A stretch of DNA of 64,000 nucleotides from positions 1 to 64,000 of the forward strand of contig NZ_JACBGN010000001.1 of assembly GCF_013401435.1 (NCBI RefSeq), in the 5' to 3' direction. Shown in pieces: positions 9,063-19,793 of this stretch (the stretch's first letter is position 1; the number at the start of each line of letters is the position of its first letter). The DNA comes from Streptomyces sp. BR123 (GTDB lineage Bacteria; Actinomycetota; Actinomycetes; Streptomycetales; Streptomycetaceae). Made by a program: the position numbers and the translations under genes. The notes under the pieces are model-generated. The model saw only the letters and a list, made by a program, of their open reading frames with translations. It was not told the DNA's origin and made no database searches.

Positions 9063-9109
9063 ACCGAGCGCCGCCCCGAGAGGCGAAAGCTCTCGGGGCG
9101 GCGCTCGGT
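9063..9109 (-). terminator. thiC terminator
   Basis: Perfect 20-bp stem (9063-9082 with 9090-9109) around a 7-base loop (GCGAAAG). It sits 9 bases beyond the thiC stop on the minus strand. There is no strong U-run, as is common in Streptomyces. Confidence 0.8.
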
Positions 9110-9117
9110 GTGGTGTG

Positions 9118-11042
<1,925 letters not shown>

Positions 11043-11126
11043 GCGTTGTGCAAAGGTGCCACCACGCTAGCGTCATCTGTGGCGTGCTGAACAGTGGGCC
11101 CCCTCAACTCTTGCGATGATCAGCTG

Positions 11127-12515
11127 GTGACGTCCTCGACACAGCCCCCCGACGAGCCCACCGAGCCCACGGGTCGCACCGGCCACGAACATGCCGACCA
11201 CGACCACGGTCACGGGCACGGCCATTCCCACGGCCACGGGCCTGCGGCTCCCGTCTCGAAGCACCTGCGCAAGGTCATCGCGGCCGTGCTGATCCCCTTC
11301 GCCACGGCCGTGTTCGTCGGCATGGCGGTGCTCTGGCCGGGCGGCGCCCCCGCACACGAGCGCTCCGGTGTGGGCTTCGACCGCCAGACCGAGCAGGGCC
11401 GGGTCGTTCGGCTCGAACAGGTCGACTGCAAATCCGTGAACGCCTCGCAGGTGCCGCCGACGGCCAACCCCTCGACACCGGAAGGCCGCGAGGCACAGGC
11501 CGCGCAGACCGGCCAGTGCAAGAAGGCCACCGTCGAGGTCGGCACCGGCCGCGACAAGGGCCGCACCTTCATCGAGATCGTCCAGCCCGGGGCTCCCCGG
11601 CAGCTGGCGGACGGTCAGAAGGTAGTCGTGGCCTACGCGCCCGACGCGCCCCGCGACCTGCAGTACTCCGTGATCGACGTGAACCGCAAGATCCCGCTGG
11701 CGGTGCTGGCGGGAATCTTCGCCCTGGTGGTGGTCCTGGTGGGGCGGATGCGCGGCCTGTTCGCGCTGATCGCCCTCGTCATCAGCTTCGCCGTGCTGAC
11801 CCTGTTCATCCTGCCGGCGATCCTGCAGGGCTCGAATCCGCTGGTCGTCGCGGTCATCGGGGCGAGTGCCATCATGCTGATCGCGCTCTACCTGTGCCAC
11901 GGGCTGACCGCCCGCACCTCCGTCGCGGTCCTCGGCACGCTCGTCTCGCTGCTGCTGATCGGACTGCTGGGCTCGGTGTTCATCGACTGGGCGTTCCTCA
12001 CCGGCAACACCGACGACAACACGGGGCTGATCCACGGGCTGTACCCGGACATCGACATGAGCGGTCTGCTGCTCGCCAGCATCATCATCGGATCGCTCGG
12101 CGTACTCGACGACGTGACGGTCACCCAGACCTCGGCGGTCTGGGAACTCCACCACGCGGACCCGGCGATGGGGCCGCGTTCCCTGTACCGCGCGGCCATC
12201 CGCATCGGCCGCGACCACATCGCGTCGGTGGTCAACACCCTCGTGCTGGCCTACGCGGGCGCGGCCCTGCCCCTGCTGCTGCTGTTCTCGATCGCGAACA
12301 GCAGTGTGGGCGCGGTGGCCAACAGCGAGCTCGTCGCGGTGGAGATCGTACGGACCCTCGTGGGCTCGATCGGCCTGGTGGCCTCGGTCCCGGTCACAAC
12401 GGCGCTCGCAGCGCTCGTGGTGTCCGCCGACCGGCCGGCGGGCACGGCCGCTGCGACGGCGGCCCCGGGTGCCGGGCGCGGGAGCCGGGGCCGGGGCCGA
12501 CGGCGCAAGCGCTGA
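11127..12515 (+). CDS. YibE/F-family membrane protein
   Basis: 462 residues. The N-terminus has a His-rich, possibly metal-binding stretch (alternating HGHGHSHGHG, residues about 20-38), then one helix, an extracytoplasmic domain of about 110 residues, and seven or so further helices with the YibE/F signature (SIIIGSLGVLDDVTVTQTSAVWEL). The family is widespread and of unknown function. The C-terminus ends in a short basic Arg/Gly tail. GTG at 11127 has no ribosome site and follows GATGAT (11115-11120) by 6 bases, so leaderless translation is plausible. It is convergent with ssgA, 9 bp between stops. Confidence 0.8.
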   Translation: MTSSTQPPDEPTEPTGRTGHEHADHDHGHGHGHSHGHGPAAPVSKHLRKVIAAVLIPFATAVFVGMAVLWPGGAPAHERSGVGFDRQTEQGRVVRLEQVDCKSVNASQVPPTANPSTPEGREAQAAQTGQCKKATVEVGTGRDKGRTFIEIVQPGAPRQLADGQKVVVAYAPDAPRDLQYSVIDVNRKIPLAVLAGIFALVVVLVGRMRGLFALIALVISFAVLTLFILPAILQGSNPLVVAVIGASAIMLIALYLCHGLTARTSVAVLGTLVSLLLIGLLGSVFIDWAFLTGNTDDNTGLIHGLYPDIDMSGLLLASIIIGSLGVLDDVTVTQTSAVWELHHADPAMGPRSLYRAAIRIGRDHIASVVNTLVLAYAGAALPLLLLFSIANSSVGAVANSELVAVEIVRTLVGSIGLVASVPVTTALAALVVSADRPAGTAAATAAPGAGRGSRGRGRRRKR

Positions 12516-12524
12516 GTCCGGCTG

Positions 12525-12974
12525 TCAGCCGGCGTTCTGCTCGTTCTGCCGGGACTCGGCGAAAATTCTGTCGAGCGCCTCGTCGAGGCTCATCTCGAAG
12601 TCGCCGAGGCTCCGCTCCTGACCGAGCGGAACCAGCCGGTCGGTGCGGTCGAGGAAAGCGACCAGGGGGGCTGCACCGGCCCGGAAGACGGCGCGGTCGC
12701 TGCCGACCTGGAGCCGGATGCGGACGTCGGACAGCTCCTCGGACGAGGCCGGGGCGATGTGGACGTCGCCTTCCCCACACGGCTTGTTGATGCCGTCGAG
12801 CAGGAGTTCCCGCCCGAACGCCCAGGTCACCGGCGCATCACCGGGAAGGTGGAAGGTAAGCCGCACTGCGTACGGGTCGCCGGCGTCGTACCGGAGCTCC
12901 ACCGGGATCCGGAACGAGAGCTCCTCGGAAACGAGGAAGCTCATCATGACCTCTGCCTGTACCGACTCGCGCAT
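12525..12974 (-). CDS. ssgA: Sporulation cell-division protein SsgA
   Basis: SALP-family protein of 149 residues, known to activate sporulation-specific septation in Streptomyces and to mark sites of wall growth. The sequence opens with MRESVQAEVMMSFLVSEELS and contains FHLPGDAPVTWAFGRELLLDG and PLVAFLDRTD, which closely match SsgA itself rather than SsgB-G. It lies directly downstream of the IclR-type ssgR gene (97 bp gap), the arrangement known for ssgRA, in which SsgR activates ssgA. Cytoplasmic; acts with SsgB and FtsZ. Confidence 0.95.
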   Translation of the reverse strand: MRESVQAEVMMSFLVSEELSFRIPVELRYDAGDPYAVRLTFHLPGDAPVTWAFGRELLLDGINKPCGEGDVHIAPASSEELSDVRIRLQVGSDRAVFRAGAAPLVAFLDRTDRLVPLGQERSLGDFEMSLDEALDRIFAESRQNEQNAG

Positions 12975-13071
12975 TGCCTACCCCGCTGTTGTGGAAGTGG
13001 CCAGGAATGACCCCCCGGAACCCCCTTGACAAGACTGGTGGAAGCGCTAGCGGATCACAAGGAGTGAGTTT

Positions 13072-13818
13072 TCAGATACTGATAGAGAAGGAGAGGGAGC
13101 TCAACAGCGCGCCTACTTCACTCCGTAGTCGATCGACTGCACATGGCAGCCTTTCCTGCTGATGGAAAGGGAGAGAAATGGCCATCGTTGCGGCTGCGTC
13201 GCCGGCGGTGATCGGGATGGCGGCGCACACCGTGCCCAGCGCGTACTCCTGACGCTCGATCACGGGCTCCATGCGCCCCAGGGAACGGATCCTCTGCTCC
13301 AGGACTCGCTGGTCCCGCACGGTGTAAGGGGTGATGGCCTGAACGGGATGGCGATCGTAGTAGTCCCGGCGCGTCTCCTCGTCGAGCTGGGCCAACAGGC
13401 ACTGCCCGACCGCGTGCGCGTGGCCGGTGGTCCGGAAGTCGGCCCACTCTTCGACGGCCGGATCGGCCGGGGTGTCCGACACGCCCACCACCTCGATCTC
13501 ACCGTCACGGAAGACGGCGAAGTAGACGGGGGCCCCGACCGCATCGCGGAAGTGCGCGAGCGCATCGAGGATCATGGTGCGACGTTTCTGCTGCAACCCG
13601 CCGGCCGCCAGCCGTCCGGCCGCGGCCCCGAGAACGAAGACGCCGCCCTCTCGACGCAGGTATCCCTCATGCGTCAGCGTCCGCAGCAGGTGGTACGCGG
13701 TGGGCAGCGGGAGCCCGGCCTCGCGCGCCAGCTGCTTCGCCGGGGCTCCCCCGCTGTGGGAGCCGGCTGCTTCGAGCAGCCTCAGCGCCCGCTGTACCGA
13801 GCCGATCAGTGTCGGCAC
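13072..13818 (-). CDS. ssgR: IclR-type activator SsgR
   Basis: 248 residues. N-terminal winged helix-turn-helix (PAKQLAREAGLPLPTAYHLL, about residues 25-45), then an IclR effector domain with GHAHAVGQCLL and YALGTVCAAIPI. In Streptomyces, SsgR is the developmental activator of the neighbouring ssgA. GTG at 13818 is chosen because it gives the conserved N-terminus PTLIGSVQRALRLLE. The frame extends to 13944 but that stretch is Pro/Ala-rich and does not look conserved. No clear ribosome site is seen. Confidence 0.9.
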   Translation of the reverse strand: MPTLIGSVQRALRLLEAAGSHSGGAPAKQLAREAGLPLPTAYHLLRTLTHEGYLRREGGVFVLGAAAGRLAAGGLQQKRRTMILDALAHFRDAVGAPVYFAVFRDGEIEVVGVSDTPADPAVEEWADFRTTGHAHAVGQCLLAQLDEETRRDYYDRHPVQAITPYTVRDQRVLEQRIRSLGRMEPVIERQEYALGTVCAAIPITAGDAAATMAISLPFHQQERLPCAVDRLRSEVGALLSSLSFSISI

Positions 13819-14104
13819 ACCGGCATTGTGAACCGGAGACAAGGATTCACCCCCAGGCGTGGCGGCAGGCCGTGAAGCCCACCCGGCGGGGGCCGCCCCC
13901 GCGCATGCCGCGGTCCTGGGGCCGTGCTCGTTCCTGCGTGGCATGATCGCGGGGTCGGAGCGGTCGTACCGGCGTTCGCACCCAGGGGGACGGCGCAGAC
14001 TGCACTCTAGCGACCGCGTCCCGCCCGGTGAGCTGCCCGGAGCCCCGCGTTAGGCCACCCGGGTTACTGCCCGGGCGGCCCGAACAGGGGACCGCGAATC
14101 CCCG

Positions 14105-14332
14105 CTACCACTCGCGCGACGACGACTTCGCGCTGCTACCACCGAACTTCTTCACCAGGAAGACCAGGCCGGCGACCAGACCGACGAAGAGCAGCAGCTT
14201 GAACGCGAACCCGATCAGGGCACCGAGGATGCTCGTGATGACGCCGCCGAAAACGAAGAGCACCAGAAGCGGGATCGCGACCCACTTCACCCACCAGGGC
14301 ATGCCTGCCAATGTCGCCCGGATGCCGTCCAT
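14105..14332 (-). CDS. Small DUF5326-type membrane protein
   Basis: 75 residues with two hydrophobic segments (about 15-40 and 42-60) and a basic/Ser-rich tail (KKFGGSSAKSSS). This matches the small actinobacterial family DUF5326, which has no assigned function. The ribosome site GAGGCGAGGACATG is good. The stop lies 286 bp upstream of the ssgR start; that spacer holds no gene I can support. Confidence 0.7.
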   Translation of the reverse strand: MDGIRATLAGMPWWVKWVAIPLLVLFVFGGVITSILGALIGFAFKLLLFVGLVAGLVFLVKKFGGSSAKSSSREW

Positions 14333-14492
14333 GTCCTCGCCTCTTCCTCTTCCGCGTCCCCGTCGGTGACGTCCGTTTTCCTGCCTCCGATGCTAGGAGC
14401 ACGCACATGCGGACGGGGGCCCGCGAGCCCCCGGACTCCCCTGATCCTGCCCCTAGGGGGATCAGGGCTTCGACCCTCACCCGCGGCGGGGG

Positions 14493-14810
14493 TCATGCCT
14501 CCGGCGGGGAGAACACCACCAGCACCTTCAGGTCCTCGGAGATGTGGTGGAACTTGTGGGGCACGCCGGCCGGCACGTAGACGACGCTGCCGCGGGCCAC
14601 CGTCGTCGTCTCCTCCCCGACCGTGATCGAGGCGCGGCCGCTGACCACGAAGTACACCTCGTCCTGGCGGTGGGGCTGCTGCGGATCGCTCTGGCCGGCG
14701 TCGAGTGCGTACAGCCCGACCGACATGTTCCGCTCGCGCAGGAACTGCAGGTAAGCGCCGTCGTTGGCGAGCCGCTCCGCTTCGAGCTCGTCCAGCCGGA
14801 AGGCCTTCAT
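14493..14810 (-). CDS. Single-domain cupin protein
   Basis: 105 residues forming one cupin barrel. Motif 1 reads HRQDEVYFVVSGRA, with metal-ligand candidates His, Glu and others. Motif 2 reads PAGVPHKFHHI with its His. Small cupins may bind metals or small acids; no substrate is evident. ATG at 14810 starts the conserved MKAFRLDELEAERLANDG. It is divergent from the YvlD-like gene, with 84 bp between starts. Confidence 0.8.
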   Translation of the reverse strand: MKAFRLDELEAERLANDGAYLQFLRERNMSVGLYALDAGQSDPQQPHRQDEVYFVVSGRASITVGEETTTVARGSVVYVPAGVPHKFHHISEDLKVLVVFSPPEA

Positions 14811-14894
14811 CGTTGTGCCCCTCGTGTTCTCGCGGTCCGGGATCGGCGGATCCGCCGATATACCACCTGGATCTTCTCTGCCACGATCAGACAC

Positions 14895-15275
14895 ATGACG
14901 AATTTCGTAGTCAAGACGCTGGCGAACGCGGCCGCCCTCGCCGTTGCCATCTGGCTGGTGTCGGGCATCACGCTCGACGACGGAAGCCCCCTGGGGCGCC
15001 GAACGCTGACGCTGGTCCTCGTCGCCCTGGTCTTCGGCCTGGTCAACCTCATCGTCAAGCCGGTGGTGAAGCTCTTCTCGCTGCCGCTGTTCGTCCTCAC
15101 CCTCGGACTGTTCACCCTCGTCGTGAACGCGCTGATGCTGCTCCTGACGTCGTGGCTCGCCCAGCTGCTCGACCTCAGCTTCCACGTCGAGAACTTCTGG
15201 AGCGCGCTGCTCGGCGGCGTGATCATCTCCATCGTGTCCTGGGCCGTGAACCTGGCCCTGCCCGAGAAGAACTGA
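14895..15275 (+). CDS. Phage-holin-superfamily IV / YvlD-like membrane protein
   Basis: 126 residues with four hydrophobic helices. The pattern (NLIVKPVVKLFSLPLFVLTLGLFTLVVNALML) is typical of the YvlD/holin superfamily IV membrane proteins, of unknown function. It ends 11 bp before the phosphatase gene and probably forms one transcript with the phosphatase and the PLP enzyme. Confidence 0.8.
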   Translation: MTNFVVKTLANAAALAVAIWLVSGITLDDGSPLGRRTLTLVLVALVFGLVNLIVKPVVKLFSLPLFVLTLGLFTLVVNALMLLLTSWLAQLLDLSFHVENFWSALLGGVIISIVSWAVNLALPEKN

Positions 15276-15286
15276 ACGGAGCGGCG

Positions 15287-15601
15287 GTGTACCGCGTGTG
15301 CTTCGTCTGCACGGGCACCATATGCCGCTCTCCCATGGCCGAGTCCGCATTCCGCGCCTGTGTCACCGAGGCCGGACTCGCGCGCCTGGTCGAGGTGGAC
15401 AGTGCCGGAACCGAGGACGCGGCTAAGGTCCGGCTGCTGCGGTCCTACGACCCGGCCGCGCCGGCCGGGGCCGACGTACCGGACCCCTACTACGGCTCCC
15501 TCGACGGGTTCGAGAAGTGCCTGCGGCTCGTCGAAGCGGCGCGCCCAGGCCTGCTGGAGGCCGTGGAGGAGGCCCTGAACCCGAAGGAGCACGTCCCGTG
15601 A
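15287..15601 (+). CDS. Low-molecular-weight protein tyrosine phosphatase with internal deletion
   Basis: The N-terminus has the full LMW-PTP P-loop, C-T-G-T-I-C-R-S (CX5R, residues 7-13), and the C-terminus has the general-acid loop VPDPYYG. The protein is only 104 residues; the family is normally about 150-165. The sequence jumps in frame from VDSAGTE straight to DAAKVRLLRSYDP, skipping roughly 55 residues that in relatives lie between these motifs. So both catalytic motifs are present but the central fold is missing. GTG at 15287 follows a GGAGCGG sequence. The stop overlaps the next start (GTGA), implying translational coupling. Activity is doubtful. Confidence 0.75.
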   Translation: MYRVCFVCTGTICRSPMAESAFRACVTEAGLARLVEVDSAGTEDAAKVRLLRSYDPAAPAGADVPDPYYGSLDGFEKCLRLVEAARPGLLEAVEEALNPKEHVP

Positions 15602-16806
15602 CCGACCGTACGAACGACCACGTCCCGGAAACGGTCCAGGAGACGGATCCGGCGACAGCAGCGGCGGCGGAAGCCGGAATGGGCGACGGCACCCGGGCCG
15701 TGCGCGCCGGGCTGCCAGCGCCGGTGAAGAACGAACCAGCCCTTCCCGGGCCCGTCTTCGCCGCCCATTTCCACCTCCCCGGCGACGTTGCCGGTCCCTA
15801 CACCTACGGCAGGGACACCAACCCGACCTGGACCCTGCTGGAGCAGGCCATCGGGGAGCTGGAGGCGCCCGGACGGGAGGGAGTGGACACCGTCGTCTTC
15901 GCCTCCGGCATGGCCGCCATCTCCGCCGTCCTGTTCTCGCAGGCCCGCGCCGGCGACACCGTCGTCCTGCCCGACGACGGATACCAGGCGCTGCCGCTGG
16001 TCCGGGAACAGCTGGAGGCGTACGGGATCTTTGTCCGGACCGCCCCCACCGGCGGTGACGGCCAGCTCGCCGTCCTCGACGGAGCCCGGCTGCTGTGGAT
16101 CGAGACGCCGTCCAACCCCGGGCTCGACGTGTGCGACGTACGGCGCCTGGTCGACACGGCCCGCGCGGGCGGCACTCTGGTCGCCGTCGACAACACCCTC
16201 GCCACCCCGCTCGGGCAGCGGCCTCTGGAGCTGGGGGCCGACTTCTCCGTGGCCAGCGGCACCAAGGGACTCACCGGCCACGGCGACCTCCTCCTCGGCT
16301 ACGTCGTCTGCCGCGATGCGGAGCTCGCCGCCGGAATCCGCCGCTGGCGTAAGATCATCGGAGCGATCCCGGGGCCCATGGAGGCCTGGCTCGCCCACCG
16401 CTCCCTGGCCACCATCCAGCTGCGCGCCCAGCGCCAGTGGGCCAACGCCCTGGCCGTCACGGAAGCCCTGGCCGGCCGCTCCGAGGTGGCCGGGCTGCGC
16501 TACCCCGGCCTGGCCTCGGACCCGTCCCACGCCACGGCCGCCCGGCAGATGCGGGGATTCGGCTCGGTCGTCTCCTTCACCCTGCCCGACCGCGCGTTCG
16601 CCGAGCGGTTCCTGGCCGCGCTGCACCTCGTCGAGGACGCCACCAGCTTCGGCGGCGTGCGCTCCACGGCCGAGCGGCGCGGACGGTGGGGCGGCGACCC
16701 TGTCCCGGAGGGCTTCATCCGCTTCTCCGCCGGCGCCGAGGACACGGACGATCTGGTCACGGACGTGCTGCGCGCCCTTGACGCCGCGGGCGCGGACCGG
16801 GGCTGA
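15598..16806 (+). CDS. Cystathionine gamma-lyase/synthase-family PLP enzyme
   Basis: 402-residue PLP enzyme of the Cys/Met metabolism family. The cofactor Lys is K223 in VASGTKGLTGHGD. Other motifs: FASGMAAISA (phosphate-binding region), ETPSNPG and VAVDNTLATP (Asp binding the pyridine N). Relatives cleave or form cystathionine; the exact reaction is not fixed by sequence. The GTG start overlaps the stop of the phosphatase. A 14-bp hairpin follows, and a LysR gene lies beyond it. Confidence 0.88.
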   Translation: MTDRTNDHVPETVQETDPATAAAAEAGMGDGTRAVRAGLPAPVKNEPALPGPVFAAHFHLPGDVAGPYTYGRDTNPTWTLLEQAIGELEAPGREGVDTVVFASGMAAISAVLFSQARAGDTVVLPDDGYQALPLVREQLEAYGIFVRTAPTGGDGQLAVLDGARLLWIETPSNPGLDVCDVRRLVDTARAGGTLVAVDNTLATPLGQRPLELGADFSVASGTKGLTGHGDLLLGYVVCRDAELAAGIRRWRKIIGAIPGPMEAWLAHRSLATIQLRAQRQWANALAVTEALAGRSEVAGLRYPGLASDPSHATAARQMRGFGSVVSFTLPDRAFAERFLAALHLVEDATSFGGVRSTAERRGRWGGDPVPEGFIRFSAGAEDTDDLVTDVLRALDAAGADRG

Positions 16807-16823
16807 GCCGCAGCCCGCGCGAA

Positions 16824-16862
16824 GGGCGGTCCGAGCCTCCCCCCTCCTGGCTCGGACCGCCC
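16824..16862 (+). terminator. Terminator after the PLP enzyme
   Basis: Inverted repeat GGGCGGTCCGAGCC / GGCTCGGACCGCCC (14 bp perfect) with an 11-base loop, 17 bases past the stop. It ends the YvlD-phosphatase-PLP enzyme unit. Confidence 0.75.
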
Positions 16863-16985
16863 CGGGTTCCCGCGCGAAGAACCACGGACTCAAGGCTAGT
16901 TGACCCAGTGTCAGAGTCCAATCACGGTAACGACAGTGGCCTATCGACATATTTATAGTTGAAGGCCCACCGAGAGGGGCCTCTC

Positions 16986-17894
16986 ATGGACCTGGCCCTG
17001 CTGCGCACCTTCGTCGCCGTACACCGGGCCGGCTCGTTCACCCGTGCCGCCGCACTCCTCGGGCTGTCCCAGCCCGCCGTCACCTCCCAGATCCGCACCC
17101 TCGAACGCCAGCTGGGGCGGCCTCTGTTCCACCGGCGGGCGCGCGGGGTCACCCCCACCGCTGTCGGGGACGAACTCGCCCACAAGGCCGCCCCGCACCT
17201 CGACGCACTCCTGCAGATCACCGAGGCCGAACGGGAGATTGCCGGAGCCGCGCGTACCCTGCACCTCGCCGGTCCCCCGGAGTTCCTGTGCCTGCGGGTC
17301 CTGCCCGCCCTCGCGCCCCTCGTCGGCCAGGGCCACACCCTGCGGACCACCCTGCGGACCGGAGCCGAGGAGACCCTCGACGAACTCGCCGCCGGCCATC
17401 ACGACCTCGTCGTCACCACCGCCCGCCCGCGGGGCGAGCTTTTCACCGCCACCGCCCTGTGCGACGAGGAGCACGTACTGGTCGCCGCGCCCTACTGGGC
17501 AGCCCTGGTGGACCCGGACCGGCTCCGCGACAGCGGTCCCGCGACTCTCGACGGCATTCCGCTCGTCGAGGTCCACGAGAGCCTGCCGCTCGTCACCCGC
17601 TATTGGGCGGCCGTCTTCGAGACCCGGCCCGACAACCGACAGCCCGATGCCGCCACCGTGGTCGTGCCGGACTTGCGGGCCGTGCTCGAATGCGTCCGGG
17701 CCGGCGCCGGACTCGCCGTTCTGCCGCGCTACCTGTGCCAGAACGCCCTCGACAGCGGGCAGATCGTCGCCCTGCTGGAGCCCCCTGTGCCTCCTCTGCG
17801 GACCTGGTTCCTCGTCGTACGCACCGGAAGCCTCTCCCTGGCCCACCTCTCCCGTGCCCACGAGCGGCTGCTGCGTGCCGCCGCACAGTGGTAA
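16986..17894 (+). CDS. LysR-family transcription regulator
   Basis: 302 residues. The N-terminal winged helix (LLRTFVAVHRAGSFTRAAAL, SQPAVTSQIRTLE, GRPLFHRR) is the classical LysR DNA-binding region; a periplasmic-binding-like effector domain follows. ATG at 16986 follows GAGGGGCC. Upstream the DNA is unusually AT-rich (TATTTATAGTTGAA, 16949-16962), likely its promoter and autoregulatory site. The target is unknown; neighbouring genes suggest sulfur amino acid metabolism or the NUDIX gene (inference). Confidence 0.88.
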   Translation: MDLALLRTFVAVHRAGSFTRAAALLGLSQPAVTSQIRTLERQLGRPLFHRRARGVTPTAVGDELAHKAAPHLDALLQITEAEREIAGAARTLHLAGPPEFLCLRVLPALAPLVGQGHTLRTTLRTGAEETLDELAAGHHDLVVTTARPRGELFTATALCDEEHVLVAAPYWAALVDPDRLRDSGPATLDGIPLVEVHESLPLVTRYWAAVFETRPDNRQPDAATVVVPDLRAVLECVRAGAGLAVLPRYLCQNALDSGQIVALLEPPVPPLRTWFLVVRTGSLSLAHLSRAHERLLRAAAQW

Positions 17895-17954
17895 GCATTC
17901 CGGTTCCGGCCCGTGGCGCGTTTCAGAGGCGCAGTCCTGGGCCACTCTTCTCCC

Positions 17955-18434
17955 ATGACCGAACGTCCCGTGGTCAAACGCACCGCCCGCGCGATCCTGC
18001 TCGACGGTGACGACCTGATCCTCATCAAACGCACCAAGCCCGGCGTCGACCCCTACTGGGTGACCCCCGGCGGGGGAGTCGAGCCCTCGGACGAGACCGT
18101 CGTGGACGCCCTCCACCGGGAGGTCCACGAGGAACTCGGCGCCAAGATCACAGATGTGGTGCCCTGCTTCGTCGACACCGTCGAGCACATCGCCGACGGG
18201 GGTGTGACCGGCGTGAAGGTGCAGCACTTCTTCGTCTGCCGGCTCGCCTCGATGGACCCGGCCGAGCGGCACGGCCCCGAGGTGGACCAGCCGGAGGGGA
18301 CGTACGAGATCGTGCGGGTGCCGTTCAGCCGGGTCGGCATCGCCGCCGTCCACCTCGTGCCCCTGTCCCTGCGCCACTACCTGGACGGCAACATCGAGGG
18401 TGTTCGTGCCATGCACGCTCCCGACCTGGGCTGA
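17955..18434 (+). CDS. NUDIX hydrolase
   Basis: 159 residues. A full Nudix box GX5EX7REVXEEXG is present from Gly41 to Gly62 (GVEPSDE...REVHEELG), with the catalytic Glu residues intact. Relatives hydrolyse nucleoside diphosphate derivatives such as oxidised nucleotides, NADH or ADP-ribose; the substrate is not deducible. ATG at 17955 is 60 bp after the LysR stop, and no ribosome site is evident. Confidence 0.88.
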   Translation: MTERPVVKRTARAILLDGDDLILIKRTKPGVDPYWVTPGGGVEPSDETVVDALHREVHEELGAKITDVVPCFVDTVEHIADGGVTGVKVQHFFVCRLASMDPAERHGPEVDQPEGTYEIVRVPFSRVGIAAVHLVPLSLRHYLDGNIEGVRAMHAPDLG

Positions 18435-18467
18435 TCCGGGCCTCTGGAAGGCGGGCGGCCGCCGGTG

Positions 18468-19652
18468 TCAGCCGGCGACACCCGCCAGCTCCTCGACTGC
18501 GTCATAGCGGATCCGATCGCGGGGAACGCCGATCCGCTCAAGCTCGCCCACACCGCTGCGGATCATCGCCGGCGGCCCCGAGACGAAGGCGTCGTACGAG
18601 CTCCACGGGCCGTGCCGGCCGACCGCGTGCGGCAGCTGCCCCTCCAGCCCCCCGCCGACCACCGGGCGTACCGACAGCCACGGGTGCGAGCGCTGGAGCC
18701 CCAACAGCGTGTCCTTGTCGTAAAGGTCCCCGTCCGTGCGCGCCCCGAAGAAGACCTCCACGGGGCGCCGTTCGCCGTGCACCGCCACGTCCTCGATCAA
18801 CGCCCTGATCGGGGCGATGCCGGTTCCGCCGGCCAGGCACAACATCCCGTTGTCGGTGCTGTGGTCCACCACCATCGATCCGGCCGGCGGCCCGAGCCGC
18901 AGCACGTCGCCCGGGCGTGCATGGCGTACGAGGGCGTTGGAGACCCAGCCGGCCGGGACAGCCTTGACGTGGAAGGACAGCAGGCCGTCGGGACGCGGGG
19001 CCGAGGCGAACGAGTAGTGCCTCCAGACCCGCGGCCACCACGGGGTCTCCAGGCTCGTGTACTGGCCGGCCAGGAAGGTGTACGGCTGGTCGGGGCGAAC
19101 GGTCAACACCGCGATGTCGGGTGTGCGCAGCTCGTGCGAGACCACCTCGGCGTGCCACCACGCCGGGGACTTCCGCTCGTCCTCAGCGGCAGCATCGATC
19201 ATGATCTGGGAGATGGCGGTGTAGGCCCGCACCCATGCGGCTTGCGCCTGCGGCCCCCAGGTGTTCTGGGCGTACCGGGACAGCGCCCCGATGAGGGCCT
19301 CACCCACCACCGGGTAGTGGCCCGCGAGCGTGCCGTACTTGCGGTGTCCGGTGCCCAGCCGCTGCAGATAGGGCCTGAGGACCGCGGGGTTGTCGAGGTG
19401 TTCGGCTGCGGTGAGAAGCGCCTTCAGCAGCCTGTCGCGCTGGGCGTCCATCGCAGCAGGGAACATGCCCCGCACCTCCGGGTGCCCGGCAAACACCAGG
19501 GCGTAGAAGTACGAGGTCACCCGGTCTGCAATGGGTGCGATCTCCTCCAGGGTCCGGCGGATGAGTACCGCGTCCGGGGAGGGCTCGGCCTGACTGCCCG
19601 CGGACGGTATCCGGACCGTCCCTCTGGCCGATCTGGTGGGCGGAGCGTCCAT
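18468..19652 (-). CDS. Flavohaemoprotein-like globin/FAD-NAD reductase
   Basis: Fusion of a globin domain (about residues 25-155) with a ferredoxin-reductase-type module. Proximal haem His is likely His103 (TGHRKYG), and the HYPVVGEALI motif of flavohaemoglobins follows. The FAD motif RHYSFASAP and NAD motif GGTGIAPI are present. Flavohaemoglobins detoxify nitric oxide by dioxygenation to nitrate. The N-terminal 25 residues are an extra disordered stretch. Start 19652 is preferred for GAGG upstream; an ATG at 19673 is also possible. Confidence 0.85.
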   Translation of the reverse strand: MDAPPTRSARGTVRIPSAGSQAEPSPDAVLIRRTLEEIAPIADRVTSYFYALVFAGHPEVRGMFPAAMDAQRDRLLKALLTAAEHLDNPAVLRPYLQRLGTGHRKYGTLAGHYPVVGEALIGALSRYAQNTWGPQAQAAWVRAYTAISQIMIDAAAEDERKSPAWWHAEVVSHELRTPDIAVLTVRPDQPYTFLAGQYTSLETPWWPRVWRHYSFASAPRPDGLLSFHVKAVPAGWVSNALVRHARPGDVLRLGPPAGSMVVDHSTDNGMLCLAGGTGIAPIRALIEDVAVHGERRPVEVFFGARTDGDLYDKDTLLGLQRSHPWLSVRPVVGGGLEGQLPHAVGRHGPWSSYDAFVSGPPAMIRSGVGELERIGVPRDRIRYDAVEELAGVAG

Positions 19653-19793
19653 GCGGTGCCTCGCTTCGAACATCTCGGTCGGTAAAGCAGGCCACGGCCT
19701 TTGAATCCGTGGTTCCGGGGCTCACAGACTGCCAGCCGACCCAGATACTCGCGGGGGAATGAAGAAATCCCCCGTTTCGAACCCACTTTCCTC

